Below, piece by piece: positions 1 to 9,711 of a stretch of 64,000 bases of DNA. The stretch spans positions 117,019,319 through 117,083,318 of the forward strand of contig CP136066.1 of assembly GCA_032622095.1 (NCBI GenBank), given 5' to 3'. Each line of letters opens with the position of its first letter. Position 1 is the stretch's first letter. Both the position numbers and the translations under genes were made by a program. The stretch is from Siphonodentalium dalli. Taxonomy: Eukaryota > Mollusca > Scaphopoda > Gadilida > Siphonodentaliidae. The notes below the pieces were generated by a model. The model was not told the DNA's origin and did not search any database. It worked only from the letters and a program-made list of their open reading frames with translations.

Positions 1-1315
1 ATAATTACAGTGTAATGTGTGAGTTTCCATGTGAGCACAATGCCAAACAGTTACCCAAAATTTACGTAGGGTAGGCGAGGGAAAAATAAAAAATTTCATA
101 TTTTGCCCCAGAAATTTTATATGCAACAACCGGATCATGAAACTAGCATGAATAAGCTACAGAACAAACATAGTCACAATTATTCCATCTTCCGTGCAAC
201 GCCTCTACTATATTATCCATATGTTCATAGAGCCATAATATAATGAGGATTCTGGCCCCTCGAAACAGATTACCACAGTTCATATAAAAGACAGTATGTT
301 GCCCTCAATAGAATTATTTCACATATTACAATGTTTTTCAAGTAGCTTGGATGCTAAAATCAATAAAATTCATTGTTATCCTTCATCCCATTTCCCTCTC
401 TTCTTATTGGCTGATGGTGCATCACATGTGGGCAGCAAATCACTTGTTGCCCTCGAGGGTAACATTTTGACAGTTGTTGACCGCTCAGCGATTACCAGTA
501 AACATAGAACTACGAAGAACTCAATGTGCTGATTCCCTCACAGCTCTCTAATAATTTCCGAAAACACTCTTTTTATAACCCTCCACCGTTTCGTAACATC
601 CGCGAACTGTGGTGTTTGCTAATTTGCATAATTGTTGTTTTTAATTCGCAATTAAAGCACGCTATGTATAAATGGAGTTATCACGGACATAAATCCGTTA
701 TAAGGTGTAATGTTCCTATTGGACATTTTTATATCAATACTAAATACCGTGGAACAAATAGATAAACCTTATTATGCAGTTGGTATGTAATGCAGACAAT
801 TGCACACACGATGTACATACGTTACAAATACGTTTCTTTCTCTAAAGATCAAATAGCCACTCTTTACTGTTTATCAATTGACAATTTTCTTTCCACTGTA
901 CATTCCCCAGACTTCACAAGAATACCCTTATGTTGAGTAACAGTCTCTAACAGTTTCTTTTTGCACCACCACAACGTGTTAGTTTCACATTTTAGCATTC
1001 TCGAAATTAAGTCTTGCTGCGTCTGTGCTCATTTAAAACGAAACCGAACATATCGCCGCATGGCTACTCTACTTCGAAATTGCTTTGCTCCTCTTTCCAT
1101 GAACCGATTCACACCATGCAACCAGCAAACTGACCGGACAATAGCTGCGCAAATGATGGGTGTTAATTGATCCAAATTGTGAATGTTTTGTTTTCTAAAA
1201 AGCGGGGATTCCAACATAAAATTAATTATTCGAACTGGATTAAAGAATATACGCACGCACTAATAGGTCTGTCATTGAGGAGGTTCGTGTGTACTCCTTT
1301 GTCAGATAACAAAAC
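1..1315. other. intergenic, no gene recognised
   Basis: AT-rich sequence in which the open frames are all under 80 codons, overlap on both strands and resemble no protein I know. No convincing exon with good splice sites, RNA gene or repeat structure was seen. Confidence 0.5.
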
Positions 1316-1463
1316 AGTTGTCACCCTTGTTTTTGTGAGACACAGGATTTGTCACCGATCTCGATCTAGAATGTCACCCGAGGGCCTGGCGGCCCTCGGG
1401 TGACATTCCAGGCCTCGAGCAGGCGACAAATCCATGTGTCTCACTCAATCGCGGGCGACAACT
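1316..1463. mobile_element. 148-bp fold-back (MITE-like) element
   Basis: The two ends are inverted copies (AGTTGTCACCC at the left, GGGCGACAACT at the right). Inner blocks also pair: GTGAGACACAGGATTTGTC on the left matches GACAAATCCATGTGTCTCAC on the right with mismatches. The centre is a perfect 18-bp stem (1369-1386 with 1391-1408) around a 4-base loop. The whole unit would fold into one long hairpin, as short non-autonomous DNA elements do. No clear target-site duplication was found, so the superfamily is undecided. Confidence 0.7.
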
Positions 1464-1487
1464 TTATAATGTTAATCTTCTAAGCAC

Positions 1488-1925
1488 TCTGTGGCCCCTA
1501 AAATTCAATCAACTATGACAGTATGAATAAATTGGAAGCTACAGTTCATGGCAATAACCCACACCAAGTATTAACAACATATGCCTTCTTGGACTGGAGA
1601 AAAAGATTTTTGAAGTACTTATTTTATTTATAGTTATCTGTCTCATTTGTTGCCTCCTGCCTAGGTCCCCCTGAAGCCCCTGACATGATAAACTGAAGAT
1701 AGCCCTTTCAAATACTCTGTAGCACTCAATAGAATTGTTTTCTAAATAGACAAGCATTGATTTCTGTTCTCAACATGACATCCATGAAAATCTAATAGCT
1801 CTCAAAGCTTAAACTTCTGACCACTTGGTGTCCCCTAAAATTCATTCACCCATGACCCTATGAAAAAATTATAAACTGTGTCTTATGGCAATGCCCGAAG
1901 CATTATGGAAACTACCCCGTGAGTC
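1488..1925. repeat. two-copy direct repeat, ~330-bp period
   Basis: The block beginning TGGCCCCTAAAATTCA near 1491 recurs in diverged form near 1828 (TGTCCCCTAAAATTCA). Both are followed by a similar stretch containing TATGGCAAT-like and ATTATGGAA-like text. It is an old local duplication with no coding content. Confidence 0.5.
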
Positions 1926-2037
1926 TGCAGAAGATTTTTTAATTATTTAAAATAGTGCTACTATTAAATGGGGTTCTCTCTGTCTGCCCATGTCATATTA
2001 ACATAATTAAGTCGAAAGTATAATATACTCGGGTATA

Positions 2038-2165
2038 AAAAATCAGATCAAACCCATATTCAAACTTAATCTGTATTTATGGCTGAGAAATCAGTAACCA
2101 GTAACTCTGTAAAAGAAATTGAATCAAACCCAAATTCGAATTTGATCTGTATCTTGGCTTGAGAA
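2038..2165 (-). repeat. fragment of the 'GTTTACCCATA' tandem-repeat family (family F)
   Basis: Read on the minus strand this contains two diverged monomers with the phrases 'cagatcaaattcgaat' and 'gggtttgat'. The same phrases make up the core repeats at 46.7-47.1 kb and 61.1-61.5 kb. It is a short inverted, decayed piece without the family's head or tail. Confidence 0.5.
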
Positions 2166-2174
2166 GGGATGATA

Positions 2175-2265
2175 GGGAGCCTTGCATATATAAGAGAATG
2201 CACTGGCTTACAAGGTCAAGATAAATATTGCTAGGCCAATGTATTCTCTTTTATATGTGAGGCTT
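2175..2265. repeat. dispersed repeat, second copy at 62469-62536
   Basis: A ~70-bp block (GGGAGCCT..CATATATAAGAGAA, then CACTGGCTT, AAGGTCAAG, AGGCCAATGTA) is shared with 62469-62536 in the same orientation. Here it is followed by a partial inverted copy of its own start (TTCTCTTTTATATGTGAGGC), so this copy can fold back on itself. No coding content. Confidence 0.6.
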
Positions 2266-2289
2266 CCTATGACAGTGTTTTCACAAAAT

Positions 2290-3373
2290 TTCAGGAAGTT
2301 CCAATCATGGAAGGGTTAAGCCATATATGTTTGCTGTACATGTATACTGGTATTATTACTTCACAGACCAAGAATATTTTGAAGGGCAATTTCCTTAAAA
2401 TGCTTAAAAGATTTTCACCACAAATGCCACTAACATTTATGCAGCCATTTATTGTGTCGCTTTTCACTTCAGAAGGCTTTGTCATCAAGCATATATCATA
2501 GAAATTGCCGAAATTCTAAGCAACATGAAAAATTGAAACTAGGATTAAGCCCTAATTTCCATATGCGTGTAAGACGTCACAAGTATTATTGAAATTGCTA
2601 GAACTCATTTATGAGAAAAAATTAAAATCCATAACCTTTTTTAATTGTGTAATTTAGATTTTTCTAAATTTTTGCAGTTACATAGTATATAAGGTATAGA
2701 GTTCTGAGAGTATTGTTAGATCATGCCCAAAGCAAATAGAATTAACTTTATATGTTTCTATCCTCAATAGATGTATACACTGGTAAGTTATGTTCTCATG
2801 TCATTATATGGAGTGAATAAAACATGAACTGATATCATTTGTGACACTAATAGTTTATCAAAAACAAGCATGTATTACAATTTTATACAACGAAACATCA
2901 AATGCCTTTGGTTATAAAAAAAGATGAGTTGCTACACCTTTAGCTGCATACAAGTCAACAATCATTGTACAGTAGTATTTGTCAATCATATTGCTCCCTT
3001 GGAAGTATTCTGTACAAAACTACGGATACAGGTCCTGTCATCACTGCCCGTAAAGAAAATGAAATACAATGTAACAACTGAACTTGAAGAAAATAAAGCT
3101 ACACAACACTTGCTTGCTGTTGGTCCTACTACCTTTGCATAAAAATCAACATCATGAAAACTACACGAGTAGCTTTATGGTATAGAGTTAGTTCTACAAC
3201 TACTCCTGCATAGGAATAATCATGTGCTGAAGCTACATGTACCTACATATCTTTTCAGCACCTGTTGTTGCTGCTAAATCATGTTCCTAATTCTCCTGTC
3301 CCTGAAACATAATCTTGAAAAACCAAACATAGCTTTGTAACCCACAAGGCTTCACAATTTAAAACTTATAGTT
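2290..3373. other. 3' flank / probable 3' UTR of the zinc-finger gene
   Basis: This stretch lies downstream of the stop codon of the minus-strand zinc-finger exon. It is AT-rich and has no convincing open frame. A transcript end must lie here or further left, but I could not identify a convincing polyadenylation signal. Confidence 0.4.
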
Positions 3374-5074
3374 TCACATAGTTTCTACAATTGCTCTTGA
3401 GTCCTCATTATTTGCATTAATTTTCCTTTTCACTTTCTCACCACTGATTCCATGAGTACGCATATGAGTTGTAAGAGTTGAGGCTTGGTTAAATGATTTA
3501 GTGCAAACTGGACAAGAAAACGGCTTCTCACCGGTGTGTATTAGGATATGACGATCGAGTCTCCACTGATTCTGGAAGTCTTTTCCACATGTCGGACATG
3601 TCAGCGACCGTGCAAGAGCTGGTGACAAACGAGGCATTTTGCCCAGTTCTACCGATAGTGGATTATCTGAAGTAGTTAAGTAGGACTGCTGGTTGGTTTT
3701 GCTGGAATATGGTTCTTCAGAAAGTATAGGTGATTGAGACTTACGAATATCCGCACTCAAATTATGATTGATGAATTGTTCCTGGTAAGGAAAGTCAGTG
3801 CTTGAGCTAGAACTGTCAGATCTCATCCGAAGCGAATCCTCATGAGGTAGGTGGAAATCTATCTGCCCTTCAGGAGCCACTTGATGTGCTTGCAATGAAT
3901 GTGTCTTCAGATCAGGCTGATTACTGAAAACATCAGAGCATATAGGACAAATGTGTAACTCAGCTGTATGGTTGACACTTATATGATCCTCTAAAGCACT
4001 ATGGCTATTGAATGGTTTATAACAAGTTTCACAGTGTAGAACAAGATCGGCAACTCCATTTTCAACTGGATGACATTCCTTTTTGTGACTCAATAGAGAA
4101 TCTTCACTATGGAAGCTCCTTGAACATTCATCACACTTTAAGGCCACTGGATGATCTTCATTTTTATGAGCTTCTAGAGTGACCTGACTTCCAAAAACTT
4201 TTGAACATTCCTCACACTCAAAGCCTCGAATTTTAGGTGGATGAAATTGCACCATGTGACCTTGGAGCGATTTCCGGTTGAAAAATATTTCACCACATGT
4301 CGGACAGATTAGTTTTAATGGACGATGATATCTGGCTTTGTGTGCCTCAAGCATGCCGGGATTGGGAAAACAACGGCCACATGTTTGACATATAGCTTCT
4401 GTGTCATAACTGTTCTTTGTTCCACTGGCATTACGATTTACGGAGTTATTATTAAGGCTGGTTGCATCACTACTTGTAGTATGATTAGTGCTCGGAATAG
4501 CAAGTTTTACATTCAAAGCAGCAGATTTCACACCTGGAGCAGCAGATCTCCCACCCGGAGCAGGAGATTTCACACTTGGAGCAGCAGATCTCCCACCCGG
4601 AGCAGGAGATTTCACACTTGGAGCAGCAGATCTCCCACCCAGCAAAGTAGATCTCCCACCCAGAGCAGAAGATTTCACACTCGGAGCAGAAGATTTCACA
4701 CCTGGAACAGGAGATTTCACACTTGGAGCAGAAGGTTTCACACCTGGAGTAGCAGATTTCACACCTGGAACAGGAGATATCACACTTGGAGCAGTAGATT
4801 TCACACCTGGAGCAGCATGATTCACATTTGAGGCAGCAGATTTACCACTTGGAACTTGAGATTTCACACTAATACTACTAGTACCAGACTTCATGGAATG
4901 TTTTGATAATGGTTTGCTCTTTGATTGGCTCCTTGGATCCCAGCTACCATCCATATGTGCTTCCATGTGTGCTTCGAGCACGGCTGTGTTAGGGAAGGAA
5001 GCTCCACAAATTCCGCACCAATACCTCTGCTCCTCGTGAGATGGAACATTTGACTGGTCACCAGTTTGGACAGG
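3374..5074 (-). CDS. C2H2 zinc-finger protein, large 3'-terminal coding exon
   Basis: The exon encodes 566 residues and then a stop. The frame opens exactly at a strong splice acceptor (pyrimidine-rich tract, then TAG at 5077-5075), so the entering intron is phase 0. Numbered from that acceptor, there is a C2H2 finger at C20-x2-C23...H36-x3-H40 and a Ser/Pro/Lys heptad-repeat linker at about 69-198. Six fingers of the C-x2-C-x12-H-x4-H type follow (about 229-250, 257-278, 287-308, 314-335, 348-369, 376-397). Then come a Ser-rich spacer and two fingers (493-513, 521-541) joined by a canonical TGEKP linker. Such proteins are normally nuclear and bind DNA; the paired C-terminal fingers are the best DNA-binding candidates. 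The widely separated x4-spaced fingers may serve other contacts. I cannot assign an ortholog. Upstream exons lie at higher coordinates and are not identified with certainty. A translation starting at the GTG at 4981 would cut off the first finger and is not the real start. Confidence 0.9.
   Translation of the reverse strand, partial: PVQTGDQSNVPSHEEQRYWCGICGASFPNTAVLEAHMEAHMDGSWDPRSQSKSKPLSKHSMKSGTSSISVKSQVPSGKSAASNVNHAAPGVKSTAPSVISPVPGVKSATPGVKPSAPSVKSPVPGVKSSAPSVKSSALGGRSTLLGGRSAAPSVKSPAPGGRSAAPSVKSPAPGGRSAAPGVKSAALNVKLAIPSTNHTTSSDATSLNNNSVNRNASGTKNSYDTEAICQTCGRCFPNPGMLEAHKARYHRPLKLICPTCGEIFFNRKSLQGHMVQFHPPKIRGFECEECSKVFGSQVTLEAHKNEDHPVALKCDECSRSFHSEDSLLSHKKECHPVENGVADLVLHCETCYKPFNSHSALEDHISVNHTAELHICPICSDVFSNQPDLKTHSLQAHQVAPEGQIDFHLPHEDSLRMRSDSSSSSTDFPYQEQFINHNLSADIRKSQSPILSEEPYSSKTNQQSYLTTSDNPLSVELGKMPRLSPALARSLTCPTCGKDFQNQWRLDRHILIHTGEKPFSCPVCTKSFNQASTLTTHMRTHGISGEKVKRKINANNEDSRAIVETM
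4481..4870 (-). repeat. in-frame 21-bp minisatellite coding a 7-residue repeat
   Basis: About 18 tandem units of 21 bp encode heptads of the form S-x-A-P-x-V-K or S-x-A-P-G-G-R inside the zinc-finger exon. Copy edges are sharp and neighbouring units are nearly identical in the middle of the array, as expected of recent slippage or unequal exchange. All changes keep the frame. The product is a basic, proline-rich, probably disordered linker between finger 1 and fingers 2-7. Long open frames on the opposite strand here are by-products of the repeat. Confidence 0.9.
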
Positions 5075-5092
5075 CTAAAAAGAAAAGTCAAT
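5075..5092 (-). other. splice acceptor of the zinc-finger exon
   Basis: On the minus strand a run rich in T and C (GACTTTTCTTTTTAG) ends at 5075. The coding frame of the first zinc finger begins at the next base, and the AG's own TAG is an in-frame stop. The frame therefore cannot be extended upstream without splicing. Confidence 0.8.
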
Positions 5093-5984
5093 CATATTAA
5101 ATCCAGAAAAGTAATGACCATCATTTAGAGACTTGAGGCATCAGAGCACATTGCGTTGAGACACCCTCAGCTAATCATGCATTTTATATAAATTTAACCC
5201 TTTCATAACTGTAACGGCCGTGCCAGTCATGCATCTTATTTATATTTAACCCTTTTGCAACTGTGAAGTCCAGGTCAATCATACATCGTTTCTATATTTA
5301 ACCTGTTCGTAACTGTAACAGCCATGTCAATGTAGATAGAAGTTATAACATGTTGTCCCTGTTTTTAGTAAAATAGCATTCTTAGCAGCAATTTGTAGTC
5401 AAGTTTAACTGTAAACGCCCTAACAGCCATGTCAATCATGTATCTTATATATATTTACTCCATTCGTAACTGTAACAGCCGTGTCAATCATACATCGTAT
5501 ATATATTTAACCCTTTCGCAACTGTGAAGTCCAGGTCAATCATACATCGTTTCTATATTTAACCTGTTCGTAACTGTAACAGCCATGGCAATGTAGATAG
5601 AAGTTATCACATTTTGTCCCCGTTTTGAGTAAAATAGCATTCTTAGCAGCAATTTGTAGTCAAGTTTAACACCATTCGGTACCACATGTGGTCTTTAAAT
5701 ACAGTCCATGTTAAAAGAAACATGCGAGTCCATTCACCGTGTCTCCTTTAAAAATGAATCTGTACTGTACTGTATGTAATTGCGATCCATGGGGACTACT
5801 CTATATATATTTTCAAAAGTTTGGTTTCAGCACATTGCATACTGTATACTATGGTAAGTTGAACGTCCTGTCGTCCACCAAGTCAGTGTATTGGTATAGT
5901 TAGGCCCGAAACATATGTCTTTGTTAATAAAACATATACAAATAAAATGGCAGTGAGACTGGTGAGACACACATTTATGGTCAT

Positions 5985-6560
5985 GTGACCTATATAGCAG
6001 TGGTACGCTCATTGTGCATGAAAGCCCATATAAAGGTACCGGTAGTGTGTCACCCGAGTTTCCTGTTTTTTTTCTCGAAATTCAAGATAGCCACTACCTT
6101 GGACGATAATCTGGGTATTATCTGATAGCTGGGTCACAGGTCAACCCCAGGTGTAGGGTCACCAATGCACATCCACAATTGAATGAGATTAAGCTTGCCA
6201 ACCATTTATTTCCAAACTCTGAAAACACACCTGAGATAATTAAGTTGTAGCAAGACATTCGTTTCTGCTCACCTGACCCATTACATAGCATGAATATGGC
6301 ATAGATACCCGTTATAAACCAAGTATATATACGTGGGTCACCAACGGTCCCCATCAGAAATATTTTCCAGAGAGTGGTGCATTCATTGTGCATGAGAGCC
6401 CTCGTAAAGTAGTGTGACACCTGAATTTCTTTTTTTTCTCGAAATTCAACATCCCCGCCAAGGTCATGGTGACCTTGGGGTGACCTTCGACCGGTAATTT
6501 GGGTATTAACTGATAGGGTGGATATATATCAACCCACATGTTAAATTTCATCCACGAACA
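5985..6560. repeat. two-copy direct repeat, ~370-bp period
   Basis: The block with 'CATTGTGCATGA', 'GTGTGACAC/GTGTCACCC' and 'CTCGAAATTCAA' at about 5990-6130 recurs at about 6365-6500. Each copy is followed by 'GGGTATTA.CTGATAG'. It interrupts the ~50-bp array. Confidence 0.6.
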
Positions 6561-6772
6561 TCTTTTACTGAAGAGTATATACATTGACGACCATTTATAC
6601 CTCAAAAAACTAATAATACACCTAAATGTAGTGGCAGTAGGGAGGTTGTTTGTGGTGCCACCTGGCAGCGAACTCTTTCGTAACTGTATCGGCCAGGTCA
6701 ATCATACATCGTATATATATTTAACCCTTGCGTAACTGTAACGGCTGTATCAATCATACATATTGTATATAT

Positions 6773-7201
6773 TTAAAGGTACTCAATCCGATCCGAGGAT
6801 TTTCAAAATATGCTTTAGTTATCAGAATTGATTTATTGCAACAAAATAATGCTAACCACTGTCAACTATGGTATCAAATTTTCCAAAACTTGTTATTTAT
6901 CAACATTTTGTTCCACAAAATATGGCCGTATTATTAAAAGTATCACGAAATTTGAACGTATTACCACTTGATTTTAGAGTTATCCATCTTCATCCGCAAT
7001 TTTGTCTGAGGCCCTCCATTTGACCACGTGTATCTGGGCCACATATTATTACACATCTCGAGAATAACAAACTTCAAAAATTTATATCTGATCACTCTGA
7101 GCTTTGATGGGTGGGTTCCTCGACTTGAATCAAATATTTTTTACCCCCCGAAGCCAAAGAAAGCTAATTTAGAAGCGTCTGGTCGGATTGAGTACCTTTA
7201 A
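6773..7201. mobile_element. 429-bp TTAA element (family A), complete
   Basis: The ends are inverted: TTAAAGGTACTCAATCCGA at the left and TCGGATTGAGTACCTTTAA at the right. It interrupts a monomer of the surrounding array at a point where uninterrupted monomers read TATATATTTAACCC. The flanks here read TATATAT-TTAA and TTAA-CACTTTTG, so the array supplies an empty site and shows a TTAA target duplication. Internal landmarks include a 'CCACTTGATTTTAGAGTTAT' block and a 'CCCCCGAAGCCAAAGAAAG' block that recur in the copies at 33.6-34.5 kb. There is no coding sequence. TTAA targets are used by piggyBac and Kolobok elements; the AGG start fits Kolobok-type ends better than the CCC start of piggyBac, but this is only a suggestion. 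Confidence 0.85.
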
Positions 7202-7243
7202 CACTTTTGTAACTGTAACGCCCAGGTCAATCAAGCATCGTAT

Positions 7244-7408
7244 ATATAAGGATTAACTGTCATGTGGACTGTTTTTATGGAGATGTAACGGTGAGGTAAG
7301 TGGACATAACTTGTGTAAAACCCGAAGGGTTTTACATACAAGTTATGTCCACTTACCTCACCGTTACATCTCCATAAAAATAGTCCACATGACAGTTAAT
7401 CCTTATAT
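7244..7408. repeat. 165-bp near-perfect palindrome
   Basis: The left arm begins ATATAAGGATTAACTGTCAT and the right arm is its reverse complement, ending at 7408. The two arms meet at GTAAAACCC-GAA-GGGTTTTAC, so the loop is only about 3 bases. Arms differ at very few positions. It lies within a unit of the ~50-bp array, suggesting insertion of a fold-back element or a hairpin-mediated inverted duplication. Confidence 0.9.
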
Positions 7409-7915
7409 TTATATACATTTAGCGAAAAAGCCGCTTTTGTAAATATATTTAAATCGAAAAGTGTATCGTGACAAGATCAGCCCAAAATACCCAATAGCAC
7501 CCTTGGCAAAAGTTAATAGGAACAATTTCTCTTCATGTTGAAACCCGATGATGTATTAAGTCAATCCTGCACGAGTCAAAATGCGCCCAAAGCATTACGC
7601 GTTCGTCTTTCCAAACCTAATGACGTATCGATGGTGTTATTAGCTTGGTGTTATGAGGCGTTACGCATTCACCGAGAAATAACTGCAACTAGCCACGTGG
7701 GCGTCGACCAATCAGAATGCTGGATTTAGTGATGACAACACTTAGTGTGTAAATATATATATATAACCCTGTAACTGTAATGGCCATGTCAATCAAGCAT
7801 CGTATATACATTTAACCCTGTAACTGTATTATTATATAAACAGTCGTGTCAATCAAGCATCGTATATACATTTAACCCGTTCGTAACTGTAATGGCCATT
7901 TCAATCATGTCTTTT

Positions 7916-8640
7916 CTGGACCAAAACGGACAACGACAGCTGAGAAAAATTTGTTTGTCACTTTGTGCCATACTATATATTGTTTTCCACTCATATTTGG
8001 TTTATATGGTACCAGAGCAAGCACACTCTATGGTAAATCATCCCTTTTGGAAATTAAATTCACCATAAGCAGTAATCGGGTATCAGCATGGTCCTCTCTA
8101 CTTGTAATTTGACGAGGGACCATTGGCCGTATACCGGTCCTACTCTATCACAACTTAGCCATTTATTTATGGATTTTGAATTTTTTTTGGTATGTGCGAC
8201 CACAGCATAAAGAAAATGGGGCCCACCTCAACTTTCTTACCAGAGTTATGGTGGATAATGACCCTTTTTCAATTTAAAGTAAATGGCCGTTAGCAAAGCC
8301 GGAATTGACAATTGGGATGTTGCCCGATACTGTTTTCATTCAAATGGGAGGAGGGTTAAGTTTCACCATTTGGAAAGGGAGGAACACTATTGTCTATTGC
8401 CATGACTTTTTACGCATTACGTTACATTCTTCATCATGAAGAATCATAAGGAAAGCAGAAAAACATATGCCCCATAAATTTGCAAATGTTTTCATTCATT
8501 CCTATATTATCCTCTTGGCTACTATACGTCAGTACTGAGTACGGACGTCAAATGTCACGCTGTGTGATATGTGTCTGTACTGAGTACAGAATGATACAAT
8601 GTAGCTCATATATGCCCTAATATAGGGCCACATTTCGCTT
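7916..8640. other. intergenic, nothing recognised
   Basis: AT-rich sequence with no exon candidate. Two small palindromic words, both containing GTACTGAGTAC, occur near 8530 and 8577. Confidence 0.4.
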
Positions 8641-8890
8641 AAAAACGCATGTTTTTTTGTGAATTATAGCCCATGTTATGCAGTGTGCTTACTGTGCTAT
8701 GCGCATGTGCAAATAATCCTACAAAATACTAGCGTGCAACCATTCCATATACACACCATGGCCACCACTGATGTGTATGGGGCCATTTAACTCTATATTA
8801 GTGGGTATGTCATGTATAAGTATGCTATAAACCATTTATTTGTGATTGGGCTGCTCGGCATGCTCGAATAAATCAACTTGCTATGCAATG
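8640..8890 (-). repeat. inverted copy of a ~350-bp repeat also at 9400-9700 and 11440-11830
   Basis: Read on the minus strand it shows the same order of landmarks as the two other copies: a CATACCCACTA motif, GTGTGTATATGGA, a block around GCATGCGC/GCACATGCGC, and a GCGAAATGTGGC-like stretch. The plus-strand copies flank the tandem-repeat element at 9712-11424. Confidence 0.6.
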
Positions 8891-9711
8891 GCAACTGTCA
8901 GAACGCATCATCCTCTGGTATTTGGGATAAGCAAACGAAGATTACTAAAAACATTATATATTAGCGTAACAGGTTGACATAAAATATGAGTTTAATATGC
9001 TAATATTCTAGTGTATCGGACAAAAAATAATTGAGTTATCACATCGGACAGAACATGTGGTGGATGGAAAGTGTTAATTATTCAACTTATAGATACCAAA
9101 AACTATACAGATGAGTGGTGTAGTACAATATGAACACAATTCGATAAAAAATATTTGAGTCATTGCATCGGATAGAAAGTTTATATGGACAGACGAACCA
9201 CGGATATTTGATCTGGATGTCGGCATTAACCCTTTGAACCCGTAACACCGATATTTAGGTGCAAACGAACCGTGACTATATCCCGTAACACCGATATTTC
9301 GGTGCAGCGACGACATATTTCGGTGCAGCGACGAAATGATTCGGTAGCAAATTTATATATAGTATAACGAGCGTCAGACCCACTGATTTATATTTATATG
9401 GCCCCCACATATGTCAGCGGCGCCCATGGTGCGTTTGGAATGGTTGGCCGCTAGTATCGGGTATAAATATATGCGCATGCGCATAGCATATAATCTACAA
9501 AAACATACGATATTTTAAGCGAACTGTGCTGCTATATTTACGGCATATAATTTCGTGTTCCCCGTGTGTGTACAGAACAGACATAATTTAGACACACAAT
9601 TTCAGTTTACATTACCATCGCGTATATTAATCAGTGTTCTGCTACATATGGGGAAGGGTCTATCGCATATCAAGTTGATTTATTCGCGCGTGCGCAGACC
9701 AGCGCAATGAC

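Larger units (their letters stand above)
5190..7915. repeat. interrupted degenerate tandem array, ~50-bp unit
   Basis: Units of the type 'TTTAACCCTTTCGTAACTG' followed by 'TAACAGCCATGTCAATCAT', 'ACATCG' and 'TATATATA' recur at 5190-5670, 6675-6772, 7202-7243 and 7755-7915. Within 5245-5670 there is a higher-order duplication of about 260 bp, including a unique GATAGAAGTTAT...TAGCAGCAATTTGTAG block. The array is broken by a ~360-bp duplication (5985-6560), a TTAA element (6773-7201) and a palindrome (7244-7408). The gap from about 7410 to 7755 holds no recognisable feature. Non-coding. Confidence 0.8.

Noticed and set aside
4325-4831. Long plus-strand open frames (168 and 110 codons) across the zinc-finger exon
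   Set aside because: They are the antisense of the 21-bp coding minisatellite; the repeat keeps several frames open. The minus-strand frame has nine zinc fingers and a proper splice acceptor.
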